Of a stretch of DNA of 57,410 nucleotides, positions 17,501-28,505 are shown one piece after another. Made by a program: the position numbers and the translations under genes. The stretch covers positions 16,507,603-16,565,012 of the forward strand of contig NC_049980.1 of the NCBI RefSeq assembly GCF_000003815.2, written 5' to 3'. Source of the stretch: Branchiostoma floridae (taxonomy: Eukaryota > Chordata > Leptocardii > Amphioxiformes > Branchiostomatidae). Positions within the stretch are counted from its first letter, which is position 1. Every line of letters begins with the position of its first letter. The notes below the pieces were generated by a model that saw only the letters and a list, made by a program, of their open reading frames with translations, made no database searches and was not told the DNA's origin.

Positions 17501-20500
17501 CTGCGGTCGTGATTTTTGAGCGGTAGAGAGTCCTCGGGGCACAGAGTGATTGCTGCGAGTTTGGGCCCCCTAGCAACTTTCTTGGAAGTGCAGGCGCCGG
17601 CTTACTTTCGAACTTCGGACGAGGATAACTGGAGAACGTGTTGACGGATCGTCATGATTTTTGGTATGCAGATGGAATGAGTGATGGCCTGCGTGATGAA
17701 ATGCTTATTATTTAAATGAGAAGCTAATTTGCATAATTAATGAGGAAAGTTTATAAGTCCACCTCAGGCCATGATAGGACTTTCAAACTTGTGACATGTG
17801 TGGCTGGAAAAGAGAGAAATGTCGATAGATATCAATTATGCAAATGGCGAGCTTATTTGCATAATTAATGGCAAATATGAACGTGTTGCCGGATCGTCAT
17901 GATTTTTTATATGTGGATAGCCTTAGTGAAGACGTTCATAATGAGATGCTAGTTATGCAAATTAACAGCTAATTTGCATAATCAATGTGGGAAGTTTATA
18001 AATCCACTGTCTCTCCTTACCTCTGCTAGGACGTGTCTTATTGACAACTGTTCAGTGCCAGGCAAGTAGATCAAGCTTGCAGGCTGACCCAGCCTTGCCC
18101 CTGCCCCCTGGGTGCCAATCACTTTAACCAACTAGAGCAGACTTATGCTGAAGGAAAATTGAGGATAGGTTGATCCCATGTGTTTTGAACTTCTGCAGTT
18201 TTGTTAATAGTTATTTCCATGACAAATGGAGATATAGTTTGGAGTGTGCCTGTGTGTTTGTTTTTCCGGGTCATCTTCCACCTGCAATGTGACCTTACAG
18301 TACCAACGTCCTTGCTACTCTCGAGTATCAGGTTGCTCAGAGCATTGACTGTTATCAAGATAACGTCAGGCCAGTCCAACTCAATGTCTTGGTTCACGGA
18401 TTCTATTTTTCTGAATTTCAGAAAAAAATTGTATCTCAGCTCTAGACTACCAAAATGAAATCGTCTTAGCACAAGCTTTTGCTTGCAGTCTTGCATTCAT
18501 AGAGGTGTGCCTTAATCAAATAACATATATAATTATATGTAATGAGTAGCATACTTATGTCTACAGACATCTTTCTACATGACAAACCTGGTTCATTTGG
18601 CAAAGGTATGATTTCGTCGAACTCTAGTTGTTACTGTGATGTTATTGTAGGGTAATTCTAAAGAGAGTATGCCTATTGTATGCGCATATATCTCCATTAG
18701 TTTTCAGGTAGACTCATGAACTTGGTTCTCCATTTGAAAACCCATGCCATTTTTGCAGCTGACTTTTCCATAATAGAGGACATGTAATTATGTTGATTTT
18801 GTATGTACTATCATTGGAGATTTCCTCTGCCTTGGTACGTCGTTTGCACTTCTTGAAGTAGTTGCCTTACCCATGTTACTTTGAGGTCATTATAGGGTAA
18901 TTCTAAAGAAAGTGTAACGACCTGGTATTAAGTTCCCACCGCATGTGGGGCCCTGGTCCATCTGGATCACCAGAAGACGACCGACACTCGTGGTCAGTCA
19001 ATTCTGGAGTGATAAGCCAGCGTGTCCGGACCTCTCTTAAGCTAAGGGCACAACCCGCCGCACGTGCAATTTGTCCGTACGTTTTTTGGGAGGCCACGTC
19101 CGCCACGTATTTCTGAAAACGTTCAGGCTGTACAAGGCAGGCGCGTCGCCCGTACTCGCACGTACGGAGGCAAATCCGCAGCCCGATGGCACACAAAGTT
19201 TTGCCTGCACGTAAACTTTTACAGCGTGTCTACATGCTCCAAAATCGTTGTCGAACAATTTTGTGAGTCGGGCCGCCGCATTCAGTGCATTTTGCCCATT
19301 TCCCATGAAAACACGACCTGGATTGTGAAAGATTTAGCCCTCCTCGCGGGAGACAAGAAGCACACACAATCACAATTCTACTGTCAAAAGAAAGCTAATA
19401 CATCATAACATCAAAATTTTTATTCATGTTTGTCTAAATTGGTCACCAACTTCCGAAGAGAGCAAATTCCAAAAGGGTGGCAAGTTAGGGCGCACTGTCT
19501 ATTACGCAGCTCAAAATCGGAATTTATATTCACGATAACGTCCTCGGTGTTTGCCAGTTGTAACGCGGAGGGTGTATGGTCCATGAACAGTAAGGATGCC
19601 TTCCTTTTTCGAGTATGGCCTCTAGATGAATGTTTAAAAAATTCATTGATCAAAACTTGACCACTCTTTGGCAACTAGTGATGGAGCGCCGTGAGTTTGA
19701 GCGCGTAAAAAAGCGGGCATGTTATATAGAGTTGAAACCACTCAACATTAGAGTAGTTTTTAGTCACCTTCACCCACGCTTGATTTCCGAGATAGCTGTA
19801 GTGAATGGGGTTTGTTTAAACTAGTTTCTTTTGAGAGGTGTTGTGATAATTGTTTTGTCCTCCCAAGGAGTTAAAACTCTTTGTTAAATTAGAAGCGGTG
19901 CCTATACAATAGCTATGATGTTCACCAGGGAATGTTCTGATATCTATCAGCGGGAATGTACACGCCGTCGCCGTCACACCGTGTGTAGTTAATGTCCTAT
20001 CTGTGTCGATCTGAATATGGAGAACCACCATTAGCAAGCGTCAAGCCACAATCTTGGAGTCATATATCATACTTTGAATGTTGAAAAAATGTAATGTACA
20101 CATTCGGCGGAGGGGGCTGAAACATGATGACCGCTATCTAGCTACATGGCCCCACTTAATTATTGGTACCCCTTTATGATAACGTCACATTTCCTCAAAG
20201 GGGCCCGGCCGATCGCAGTTTCGGGGAACGAAAAGAACGATATAAAAGACAAGAAAAAAACTGACCAAAATATTTCAACAGCATGCCTTGTACATATTTA
20301 TTGGCATGAAGTTAATTTTTTCTTAACATCAAACAGCCCGGCCGGGCCCCGGGTAGGAAATGTGACGTAGTCCTTACTTCCCGTAGATCGGTTATATCTT
20401 AGCGTTTACTAACCAATCCACCTTTCACTTTTAGTGTTTACTGCTAAAGTTATGTGCAAACTGTTATGTATGTGATGTGATGAATGTTGCATGTTTGCGG

Positions 20501-23500
20501 ACGGATCTACGGGTGGTTTGGCATACCTGTCGGGTCCAATCCGGGGTGTTCTGTTTGACCTACAAAGAATGCCATTAGGGCAGACTGAGCTTATAATCGG
20601 TCGCTTAGGGCTATGGTACTCCATCTCATATTTGCACACAAATACATGTAGACTATACTGGATATTCAGAGTAAACATAGCATAGATATGTGGTATATTA
20701 TCCATTTAAATATCTATCTATTCAATCAACATATCAGAAATAAAATGGTAGTACATTTTTGAACAGCTGTTGATGTTAAAACTACGGGAACATAAAATAA
20801 GGGAAAGGGCACCTTTACTGGTACTGTACATGTAGTTACGACAAGTCATTTTCATGGTTAAAGTGGGCTCCGGGGTATTGAAAGGTATGATATGCAAATC
20901 ATGGCATATCATCTTTGATTAGACAATACCGTTTATACACAAGCACATATGCAAGGGGCCGGGATGATTCTCATAGATTTCAAACCATGTTCAATAACTA
21001 CTTGTTAATCTACGCAGGGAAATGCGCGCTGACTGTGATATACCCGACACGAAGGACCAAGGGCGACACAAGCAGGGGATTAATCACGTCATTGGGTAGG
21101 GGAGGGAGGGGCCAACACCACAATTTACATACAAAAGGATCTGTCCTTGGTGCTGAATATCCTTCTCTTTGATTGGTGCTCCCAATGTTTCACCACAGGG
21201 AGCACAAATCAAAGGAAAGGATATTCAGCACCAAGGACAGAAATAAACCTTATTCCTTACAAAGTACAATAAAACGTTAAACGCAAGTGAAAGAACGACA
21301 TCACAAATGCATATACTCTGTCAAAGCCATGACATCGGAAACAACTGCAGCACAGTTCTTAGACATTCGACACTAGTTGCCCTCCCTAATACTTTGATAG
21401 GCGATAAAACTAAGGCAGTCTGATACGGAGATTCTAAAGAAATTATCTCTGTTGTCTGCGTTATCTTCTAGGATGATCCGTCGGCTAGATCAGGAGATCT
21501 CGAAGGCAGCGACGAGACTTTCTTCGAGACACGGGGGGGCGGTGAGTTCTATTGATTTGTAAGAAGTAACAAAGTACGGATACATGCATATTGGATTCCA
21601 ATGGCAAGTCAAAAAACCTCGAGGAAAATAATGTTTCTACATCACTTTTCTTTTTGCAAAACTCTACCAGGTTCGTCAGCATGTGTGGCACCGCTGGACC
21701 TGTTCTTGCTCCTGGACGGATCTGGCAGCGTAGGAACTGCAAACTTTGACAAGGTGAAACAGTTTGCTGCCGATGTGGTCAACAGCTTTGACGTCAGCCC
21801 GACTGCCACCAGGGTTGGTGTGGCACAGTACTCTGACAGGAACAGGTGGGCTTCAGCTGGACTTTTGTCTCTCCTGCACACAGACTAGCATATAGAACAA
21901 TGTATGGAGATATAATAATGCCCGGTCAATAATATAGATACCATCATCATCATCATCATCATGCCAGGTGTCTTTAAGAACTAATATTCTTCTGAATATT
22001 TATCCAGGCATTTACAGCTTAGATTGACTTAACAGGTGTATCTAAGGGATATCTATCACTGGCATATTGGCAATTTTAGCTTTAAAGTATTTCAAGTTTG
22101 GTTTCAAATCTTTCAAAAAACAGGTGTAAATTACATATTTGGCAATAAGGATACAATGTAAAAGCTTGTTGTCTCTATGTGTTTCAGATATTTCATATAT
22201 AATCAAGTTCTCATCTATGTTCAGATCTTGCTGTGTTTTGATTTTCCACCATGTACAAAAGTGTTTCCAGAAAAGTACAACTTCATGACAATATACAAAA
22301 AGGTGCTCAATAGTGTGTTCTTCATTACAGTTATTACATTTGTTGCTTTGTTTGATGTTAACTTTTTGTAGCCAGTTGTTTGTCGCAAGATACCGGTGTA
22401 GAATCTTATACTGAAAACATTGTAATTTTGTGTCTTTTGTTACAACAAAGGCATTGGTATATGCATTTTCAATGTTATCACTTCCTATTTTTTGTATAAT
22501 GTTGTTATCTTGACCTGGTGATACAAATTGTTTCTGTATCAGGATATCATATATTTGCTTACATGTGAGGGTATGAGGGTCTATCTTATCTGTATAATGT
22601 ATGATGTTTTCAGGATTGACGCTTGTTATCCCTCTCTCTCTCTCACCCAGTCCTGTTATACCACATGTTAATGTTTTTTTTTATCGTGATCCAATGATGT
22701 ATATGTATGAGCTATTGTGTATTATGCTGAAATATTGAATAAAGTTTGAAAAAAATTAAAAAAAAAAATTACAGCTTAGATGTTAGTAACTACTATGATT
22801 CATTTCTCAGTTTGGTGTTTAACCTGGGAGACCATGCAGACAAGCCGTCTACCGTGAGCGCCATTGACGGCATCTCGTACCAGAGAGGCAACACGAAGAC
22901 CGGGGCTGCTCTGGAGTTCGTCCGCCAGAATGCTGCATGGAGGGGAGGTGCTGTCCCGAAAGTACGTACCGACATGTAGAGATTGAATCCAACCTGTGGA
23001 AGTCACCCCATCTACTTATTATATTTTTTATCAAATGCAATGTGATCACTTTAAGTGGTTTCTTGGATGATTTCCCTATTGATAGACCACCTAGAGTGAC
23101 CACCTGTCCACTTACACCGGCTTTTATTGGTCTCCCCGGTCTTGGGCAGTTTTGACCGTACATTACTATCCTACACATGTATCTACACATCATGACAAAG
23201 ACACGGATGAATCCGCGTACTCCTACAGGTGATGATCGTGTTGACAGACGGGAAGTCTGGTGATGCCGTGGCGGCGCCATCTCAGAGCCTGGCCGCGGAC
23301 GGAGTGGCAGTCTATGCCATCGGGGTGGGAAACTTTGATCATGCGGAACTCCTACAGATTGCCAACAGCGACCAAGACAAGGTTATTGAGTTGACCGACT
23401 TCAATGCCCTGGCCACGAAGATTGACGACATTGCTAACGCTGTCTGCTCATCTGTGTCAGACGGTATGTTCCGATTTGGTACTTACATGGTTAACTGTTT

Positions 23501-26500
23501 CACACTCATCTACATCAATTTTGTGCAGGAACTCGATTTATCTGAGTGCCTATCTCATTGGTTACTTACCCAATTGCTTTTGCACATAGTTCCAACTTCT
23601 GTTTCATCCTTCTGTATTGAAAAATATTCACCACATGGGTTTGGGCCTTGATCCTGTTTCTTTTCTTTTCAGGTTGCCCTAGTGGCTACAAAAGTCATGG
23701 TGGGATCTGCTACAAGGCATTCAACACGGAAAAGACCTTCCTCCAGGCATCCGAGGCTTGCTACGCGGATGGCGGCACCCTTGCCATGCCCCGGGATGCC
23801 GCCACTAACGCCTTCATCAAGTCCCTGAAGGACGATGTCGACCCGTCCGGTTTCTTCTGGTTCGGTCTGGTGGATCAGCACCAGGAGAATGAGTGGGTTT
23901 GGATAGACGGCCGGCCTCTCGGCAGCTTCAGCGATTGGAAACCAGGAGAGCCGAACAATGCAGGCGATGAGGACTTTGCCGAGTACTTCCCTACTCAATG
24001 GAACGACGTGGGCGGTAACGCAAAAAACAGAAAATTCATCTGCCAAGTAATTCCAATAGGTACGTCATCATAAAGCCTGACAATGTTAACGTTTTGTACA
24101 CGTTCAATTCAAATGACTACGAGTTTAGATGTATATCATGTTGGAAATGGCAAAGCGTTACAAACAAGATCAAATAACGTATTTTGTGTGTCCCATGTAA
24201 CTTTATTTCTGACGTATACCATTGACGCAGATTGCCCAGAAGGCTACGTGTACCATCCACCTAGTCGCATGTGCTACAAAGCCTTCGATGTTAAGAAAAA
24301 CAACGAAGGAGCGATCGAAGCCTGCTCTGCCGACGGAGGTTCCCTTGCCATGCCCGGTGATGCCACCACAAACGTGTTCCTCATCTACCTGAAGAATGCT
24401 GTCGACAACAAAGCCTTGTTCCGCTTCGGACTGACAGACGAGCACGAGGAAGGAGGGTGGATGAGGGCCGACGGCATCGCCCTGGGGAACTTCCAGCCGT
24501 GGGGTCCAGGAGAACCGAATAACCGAAGAAACGAAGACTGCGCCGAGTACTTCCCTGGGAGCCATCCTAAGAACAAAAGAAACATGTGGAACGATGGGCC
24601 ATGTGCCAATCAAAATCGGAAGTTTATCTGCCAAGTCGTCCCGAAAGGTAAGTTCCATAACAGTCATTTCTCTTGTCCAGACTATAAATCAACCAATACC
24701 AACAACATTAAATGCGTTTCTTGCATATCATGAAGCATCCCTATATATAATTTGCTCCACTTTCGCTATCTTCTGCAGACTGTCCCAAAGGCTATAAGCA
24801 GAGCGGTGCAAGCTGCTACAAGGCCTTCGACACGAAGAAGAATCACGACGAAGCTGCGAAGATTTGTAGGGCTGAAGGAGGGTCTCTGGCCATGCCGCGA
24901 GATCAGGCTACCAACGACTTCTTGGTCAACCTGAAGAACGAGGTGGACGGCACTTCGTGGTTCTGGCTGGGAGCGGATGACAAGAACGACGAGGGTACGT
25001 GGCAGTACGCGGACGGCGAGCCCTTCGGGAGCTACAGGAACTGGTTCCCGGGTGAACCGAACCAGGCCGGCGGGAACGAGGACTGTCTGATGATGTTCGA
25101 GAGCCCCAGGAACATGTGGAATGATCAAGGCTGCGCAACAGAACAGAAGTTCATCTGCCAAATCCAAATGCCAAGTAAGTTTACCATAGAAATGGTCTTT
25201 GGGGGCACTGAGCTTTTCGTTTTGAAACAGACATCCTACTAGTTGCAAGCAGATGTAAGTAGAAGTTAGATGATACTAAATTAAATATGATTCCAACAGA
25301 CCATGTAACACATTTTATTGTCAAGAAAACAACACGCAAATATCGTTTTCTAAGATGTTAGAGTTTTTGTTTCAGTTGTAGATTCCTGTGGAGGCAACGT
25401 TCCTGGAGAGGTTGGAGTCATTGTCTCACCTGGATATCCTGTGACATACACCGATCATCAGAAGTGCAGGCATGTATCATGTCACATTGATTGCCATTTC
25501 ATTGTGCTTTTAGCAAGTATGCCATAAAAACCTGGAGTGTTATGTTCCTTTGATGGTTTTACTTATGTATCCTAAGAACAAAAGAAACATGTGGAACGAT
25601 GGGCCATGTGCCAATCAAAATCTGCCAAGTCGTCCCGAAAGGTAAGTTCCATAACAGTCATTTCTCTTGTACAGTCTTCACCCGGGAACCAGTTCCTGTA
25701 GCTCCCGAAGGGCTCGCCGTCCGCGTACTGCCACGTACCCTCGTGGGTATATCCTATATATATATATATATATATATAGGATATACCCAACATGGTATGA
25801 AATGAATAGTAGATTGATTTGGATTCATTTATGTCATCATACAGCTGGAACATCATGGCTCGACCAGGGAAGGTCATAACTGTGATCTTCGACGACTTCG
25901 GCCTGGAGAGTACCTTCGACACTGTGACTGTTGAAGACGCCTGCAGCGGCAAAGAGCTTGGAAAGTTCTCCGGGTCTACTCTTCCTGCAGCTGTCCACAG
26001 CACCGACAAACAGATCAGGGTCATCTTCACTACCGACAATTCTGTCACTGAGCGTGGTTTCAAGCTCCGATACTTCGGTAAGTTAGAAGATCGCCCCAAA
26101 CAGTTACCGTCATACATACATTTAAACTAGAGCCTACAAGAGTAGAGTAGTAGTAGAGTTCTGCGGTCAGAGAGGAATTTAGGTTTTCAATTTTCTGTCA
26201 TGATCATTTTGGGTTTGTGTGGGTTGTCCACATCCATATAGTTGTACATCATTGAAAGCCTTTTTCATATGTTTGTCCAATCTCGCTTTGAAGGTGTTCA
26301 TATTTTGTGCTAACACAACTTCCTTTGTTCAGTTGTTCCACCATGTAACCATTCTGTGAAAGCTTTCTTGTTATCTCTTTAGGGTTAAGACTACATGCCT
26401 GGTTTGTACTATTCTGTGCAATAACAAGGTACACTAACCAATGAATATATTCTCAACACAAATCCATTTGCATACATCTGGTCTTCACAGCCAGTGACCC

Positions 26501-27014
26501 CTCCGGTAAACGCGAGATTGCGGAGCCCATGCCTGCCCAGCTGCCTGATGAGGCCCTACAGGAGCGTGACCAGGAGGAACCCGCCGACAACACCAACGAG
26601 GGGATGCTGCTGGAGACCCTGAAGATACTGGAGGAAGACCTGCGGAATGCTGGCAACGAGCTGGAGGTATGACGTGAGATCTTCACCAACAACCAGTGAA
26701 TATATTTAGAAACTTAATAAAAGGTTTGATTTGTAAACGTGAAAGATTGATTCATCTAATGTGCTATTCAAGTGAAGAAAATGATATTGGAGTATCTAAC
26801 GTTTTGGGTTGTTTTTCATTTTTGCACTTTTTTTCCGCCCAGCAAATTCATTGAAAATATTTGCAGGGTACAGAACTTGAACAGTATTTGTTCCTCCAGA
26901 AACCCTTTCTGAAAAGTTACTGAACCTATATTTTCCTCATTATGCTGTTTGTATCCCCAATGGGAATTGTGGTCTAAGCTTATATCAATTAAATTGTTTA
27001 TTCTTTTGCAGTAA
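14444..27014 (+). CDS. Gene 2: secreted VWA-CTLD x3-CUB protein, complete
   Basis: Coding exons: 14444-14504, 15001-15063, 15361-15419, 21472-21541, 21671-21845, 22811-22961, 23229-23463, 23673-24059, 24231-24647, 24779-25174, 25376-25469, 25845-26077, 26491-26666, and a stop at 27012-27014. Phases agree at every junction. The mature protein is a short acidic linker, VWA, three CTLDs, CUB and an acidic tail. It lacks the F-type lectin and WSC-like domains seen in gene 1. It is probably a secreted, calcium-dependent pattern recognition or adhesion protein (inferred). Exons from VWA on differ from gene 1 at roughly 17 residues, while introns differ by insertions. Confidence 0.9.
15001..15419 (+). 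CDS. Gene 2 acidic linker exons 3 and 4
   Basis: Exon 15001-15063 (phase 1-1) encodes a segment with a dibasic Asp-Lys-Arg-Asp site that could be a propeptide cleavage point. Exon 15361-15419 (phase 1-0) encodes an acidic Ala/Asn/Glu stretch. Both have good acceptors and GT donors (GTAAGG, GTAATG). The phases connect the signal peptide to the exon at 21472, which is the main support. Confidence 0.75.
17045..17620. repeat. Two 285-bp tandem repeats
   Basis: Units beginning near 17061 and 17346 (GCATARCTCGAGAAG...) are nearly identical over 285 bp. A partial, diverged copy is at about 15675-15810, and a shortened form of the start reappears at about 17622. The unit occurs at more than one site in the window, so it is probably a dispersed repeat that expanded locally. 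Confidence 0.85.
17626..18005. repeat. AT-rich ATGCAAAT-containing repeats
   Basis: Two diverged units of about 250 bp share GGATCGTCATGATTTTT, a TTTGCATAAT(T/C)AATG core and GGAAGTTTATAA. The core appears three times. No coding potential is seen; it is a probable dispersed repeat. Confidence 0.7.
20177..20370. mobile_element. Small MITE-like inverted-repeat element
   Basis: The left end reads ACGTCACATTTCCT followed by GGGGCCCGGCCG; the right end carries the reverse complement (CGGCCGGGCCCC...AGGAAATGTGACGT). Ends are imperfect inverted repeats of about 30 bp around a 130-bp core with no ORF. Target duplication is not clear. Confidence 0.65.
21141..21240. repeat. Long intronic hairpin (43-bp stem, 14-nt loop)
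   Basis: Arm 21141-21183 is complementary to arm 21198-21240 with 40 of 43 positions matching, around a 14-nt loop. It lies in the gene 2 intron and would be transcribed as a stable fold-back. The stem is longer and more perfect than a normal microRNA precursor, so a snap-back MITE or hairpin-siRNA source is more likely. Confidence 0.85.
21472..21541 (+). CDS. Gene 2 acidic linker exon 5
   Basis: A 70-nt exon (phase 0-1) between CTTCTAG and GTGAGT encodes an Asp/Ser/Glu-rich linker ending Arg-Gly-Gly. It bridges the phase-0 donor at 15420 and the phase-1 VWA exon at 21671. Gene 1 has no equivalent between its WSC-like and VWA exons. Confidence 0.75.
21671..23463 (+). CDS. Gene 2 VWA domain (three exons)
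   Basis: Exons 21671-21845, 22811-22961 and 23229-23463 have the same lengths and phases as in gene 1. MIDAS residues are complete (DGSGS, GNTKTG, TDGKS). The first exon is identical to gene 1 at the protein level. The intron between exons one and two is enlarged by the LINE insertion at 22025-22768. Confidence 0.92.
22025..22768. mobile_element. LINE insertion with inverted 5' part (twin-priming structure)
   Basis: Flanked by a 13-bp target duplication TTACAGCTTAGAT (22012-22024, 22769-22781); the empty site is intact in gene 1 near 6484. The right end is + oriented: AATAAA at about 22739 and a poly(A)-like tail. The left part (22053-22680) carries, on the minus strand, an open frame of about 208 codons with no ATG. 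It has the ILHRYLATN...C-x2-C...H-x4-C pattern of the C-terminal zinc-binding region of LINE reverse transcriptases, ending at a stop near 22055. The inverted 5' piece plus sense 3' tail is the hallmark of twin priming. Confidence 0.88.
23673..24059 (+). CDS. Gene 2 C-type lectin domain 1, lacking the inner disulfide
   Basis: A 387-nt phase 1-1 exon orthologous to 7390-7776. EPN and WND are kept, while EDF replaces EDC and the Cys after WND is absent, exactly as in gene 1, so the Cys-pair loss predates the duplication. Two Lys of gene 1 are Glu here (NTEK, ASEAC). Confidence 0.92.
24231..24647 (+). CDS. Gene 2 C-type lectin domain 2
   Basis: A 417-nt phase 1-1 exon with all canonical CTLD Cys, EPN, NEDC and MWNDGPC. 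Its 3' part plus the following donor was copied into the CUB intron at 25569-25675. Confidence 0.93.
24779..25174 (+). CDS. Gene 2 C-type lectin domain 3
   Basis: A 396-nt phase 1-1 exon, canonical CTLD with EPN, NEDC and MWNDQGC. It is the source of the inverted 68-bp piece at 25677-25744. Confidence 0.93.
25376..26077 (+). CDS. Gene 2 CUB domain (two exons, GC-AG intron)
   Basis: Exons 25376-25469 and 25845-26077, same lengths and phases as gene 1, again with the GC donor CAG|GCATGT. Differences from gene 1 include His for Pro and Asn for His. The intron carries the templated insertion and a 42-bp perfect palindrome. Confidence 0.88.
25569..25786. other. Templated insertion plus 42-bp palindrome in gene 2 CUB intron
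   Basis: 25569-25675 copies the end of the CTLD2 exon, its donor and about 30 bp of intron (source near 24564-24677, with an 11-bp deletion). 25677-25744 is an inverted copy of 24989-25056 in CTLD3. 25745-25786 is a perfect palindrome (GGGTATATCC, a TA run, GGATATACCC). Gene 1 has only the TA run and right arm. Copy-specific bases show the templates were local gene 2 sequence. Confidence 0.92.
26230..26400 (-). mobile_element. LINE ORF2 C-terminal relic in gene 2 intron
   Basis: Orthologue of the relic at 9765-9905. Minus-strand reading shows Val-Val-Leu-Ala-Gln-Asn-Met-Asn-Thr-Phe-Lys-Ala-Arg-Leu-Asp-Lys, the familiar end of LINE polyproteins, followed by decay. Confidence 0.65.
26491..27014 (+). 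CDS. Gene 2 acidic C-terminal tail and split stop exon
   Basis: Exon 26491-26666 encodes the same Pro/Glu-rich and Leu/Glu helical tail as gene 1, with Glu instead of Ala after Lys-Arg. The last exon starts at 27012 with TAA (TGA in gene 1). If this intron were retained, translation would stop after a single codon (GTA TGA), unlike gene 1. Confidence 0.8.
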
Positions 27015-28505
27015 AACCATGAAGAGTGACAGCAAGTGATGACAAATGAATCACCAAAGGCAAGACCAATCATCAGAGTACAGAGACATGATAACTGCTT
27101 AGCAGGATGCATCAGTAGGGCAAAGGATTAGCGTAAGAAATGATAAAGAATAGTAACCATGGAAATCAAGTGTTCATCTCGCCTTTTCTTCCTATCATAG
27201 CTGAAAACATCAGTTTAAAAATACAAATAACGATCACCTTTTTCTTGTTAAAAGCAGTACAATTTCTTTTTACTTTTGACTGTTTCCGGGTGATTGTGCA
27301 ATGAAACTAGTTTTTGTAGGACTGTATGACGTTTAGTTCTAATTTGACTTCTCTCAGTACGTCAATTATCTATATTATACAGCGCGAAAAACGCATTCTT
27401 CGACTTTATAGCAACAGTTAAAAAACTTTGCCAAATAATACCTATTGCATGTATTAACTGGACCATTTGATCATCTGTTACAAGAAATGTTTAACCCAGC
27501 AAATCCTGGACGTATGTGGAGATAGGAGAGGTCCTACATGTAATTCTAAAACCAACATCAGTATTGCTTCCTTGAAAATATCAACATTGGTAAACTGAGA
27601 CTGTTAGCAACTTTCTTTTCTAGAGTGTGTCTACTGTCAAACGTAAATTTCAGCTTAGAAGTTTTAATGACTGTATACGTAATGCTTTCAAACAGGTCTT
27701 CACTCACAAACAATTAACACCATTTGAATTCAAATTTTGGAGTTATATGGAACTAGATGTTTAAAGGAATGGAAATTATTGTCACATATCCAAGATTGCT
27801 ATTAAAGCTTGTAGAAAAGGAGCACTTGTCCTGTCCTAGTATTTGGGTCTTTGCTGCCTAGCTTTATTTATTTACTGTTACACTTGCTAAATAACTTGAG
27901 ATAGTTACTGAAATGTTTCGATCCATGAGGTAAATGTTTCTGAATAGTGGATGACACATAATATCAGAATGGATATCAAGAATCCACTTTGTGTTGCAGT
28001 GGAAAAACACCTTTATAAGATACACAGAGATCCTCTTACTGAACTGTTTAATCACTCAAGGACCTTAGGCTGAATATACTGCACATAAAGGATACAAAAT
28101 GATACACCTTTAACATTTTGCCACAACTATTTAATCCCATCTTTCTCAGGCAACTTGTCATAATTAGATTACCATGATGTTGGTGCAGTTATTAAGATTA
28201 CAATATTGCAGTCAAATATGAAGTGTGCATTATAAAAACCAACAGACCAAAGACATTGTTCAGAACAATAACTTGCATTTACTAGCTTTTCCATATGTCC
28301 AGTTTCTTTTTAACCATCCATCATTATGTCTTTTCCTTCAGACATCTGCATGTAGAGCAGCTAACAAAATTTCTCGTTCTTCTCTAAGTGGATACAAAAC
28401 TGATATATAGAAATTGTTTATATGGTCTAGTTTGGCTGATATCTTCCTTAGCATTTTCCCTTATCTCATACAAGACATCCCAAAATGCAACTGCACAGAA
28501 CATGA
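27015..28505 (+). other. Gene 2 3' UTR / downstream flank, shared with gene 1
   Basis: Aligns with 10519-12035; homology ends around 28500, defining the right edge of the segmental duplication. No coding signal is seen. Confidence 0.75.

Larger units (their letters stand above)
15420..21471 (+). other. Gene 2 large intron (6.05 kb)
   Basis: A phase-0 intron between GTAATG and CTTCTAG. It holds the repeat clusters near 17.0-18.0 kb, a CpG-rich repeat-like stretch (about 18.9-19.35 kb), a small inverted-repeat element (20.18-20.37 kb) and a long hairpin (21141-21240). A CTTGGTACGTCGTTTGCACTT motif occurs twice (about 15519 and 18831). No additional coding exon is seen. Confidence 0.75.

Noticed and set aside
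19064-19408. Frames in the CpG-rich stretch of the gene 2 intron
   Set aside because: High GC lowers stop frequency; no domain, splice partner or conservation is visible.
21141-21240. MicroRNA gene
   Set aside because: The stem is too long and too perfect for a typical animal precursor; kept as a hairpin only.
25572-26117. 181-codon minus-strand frame in gene 2
   Set aside because: Chimera of antisense CUB exon and the inverted CTLD3 piece in the templated insertion; no independent gene.
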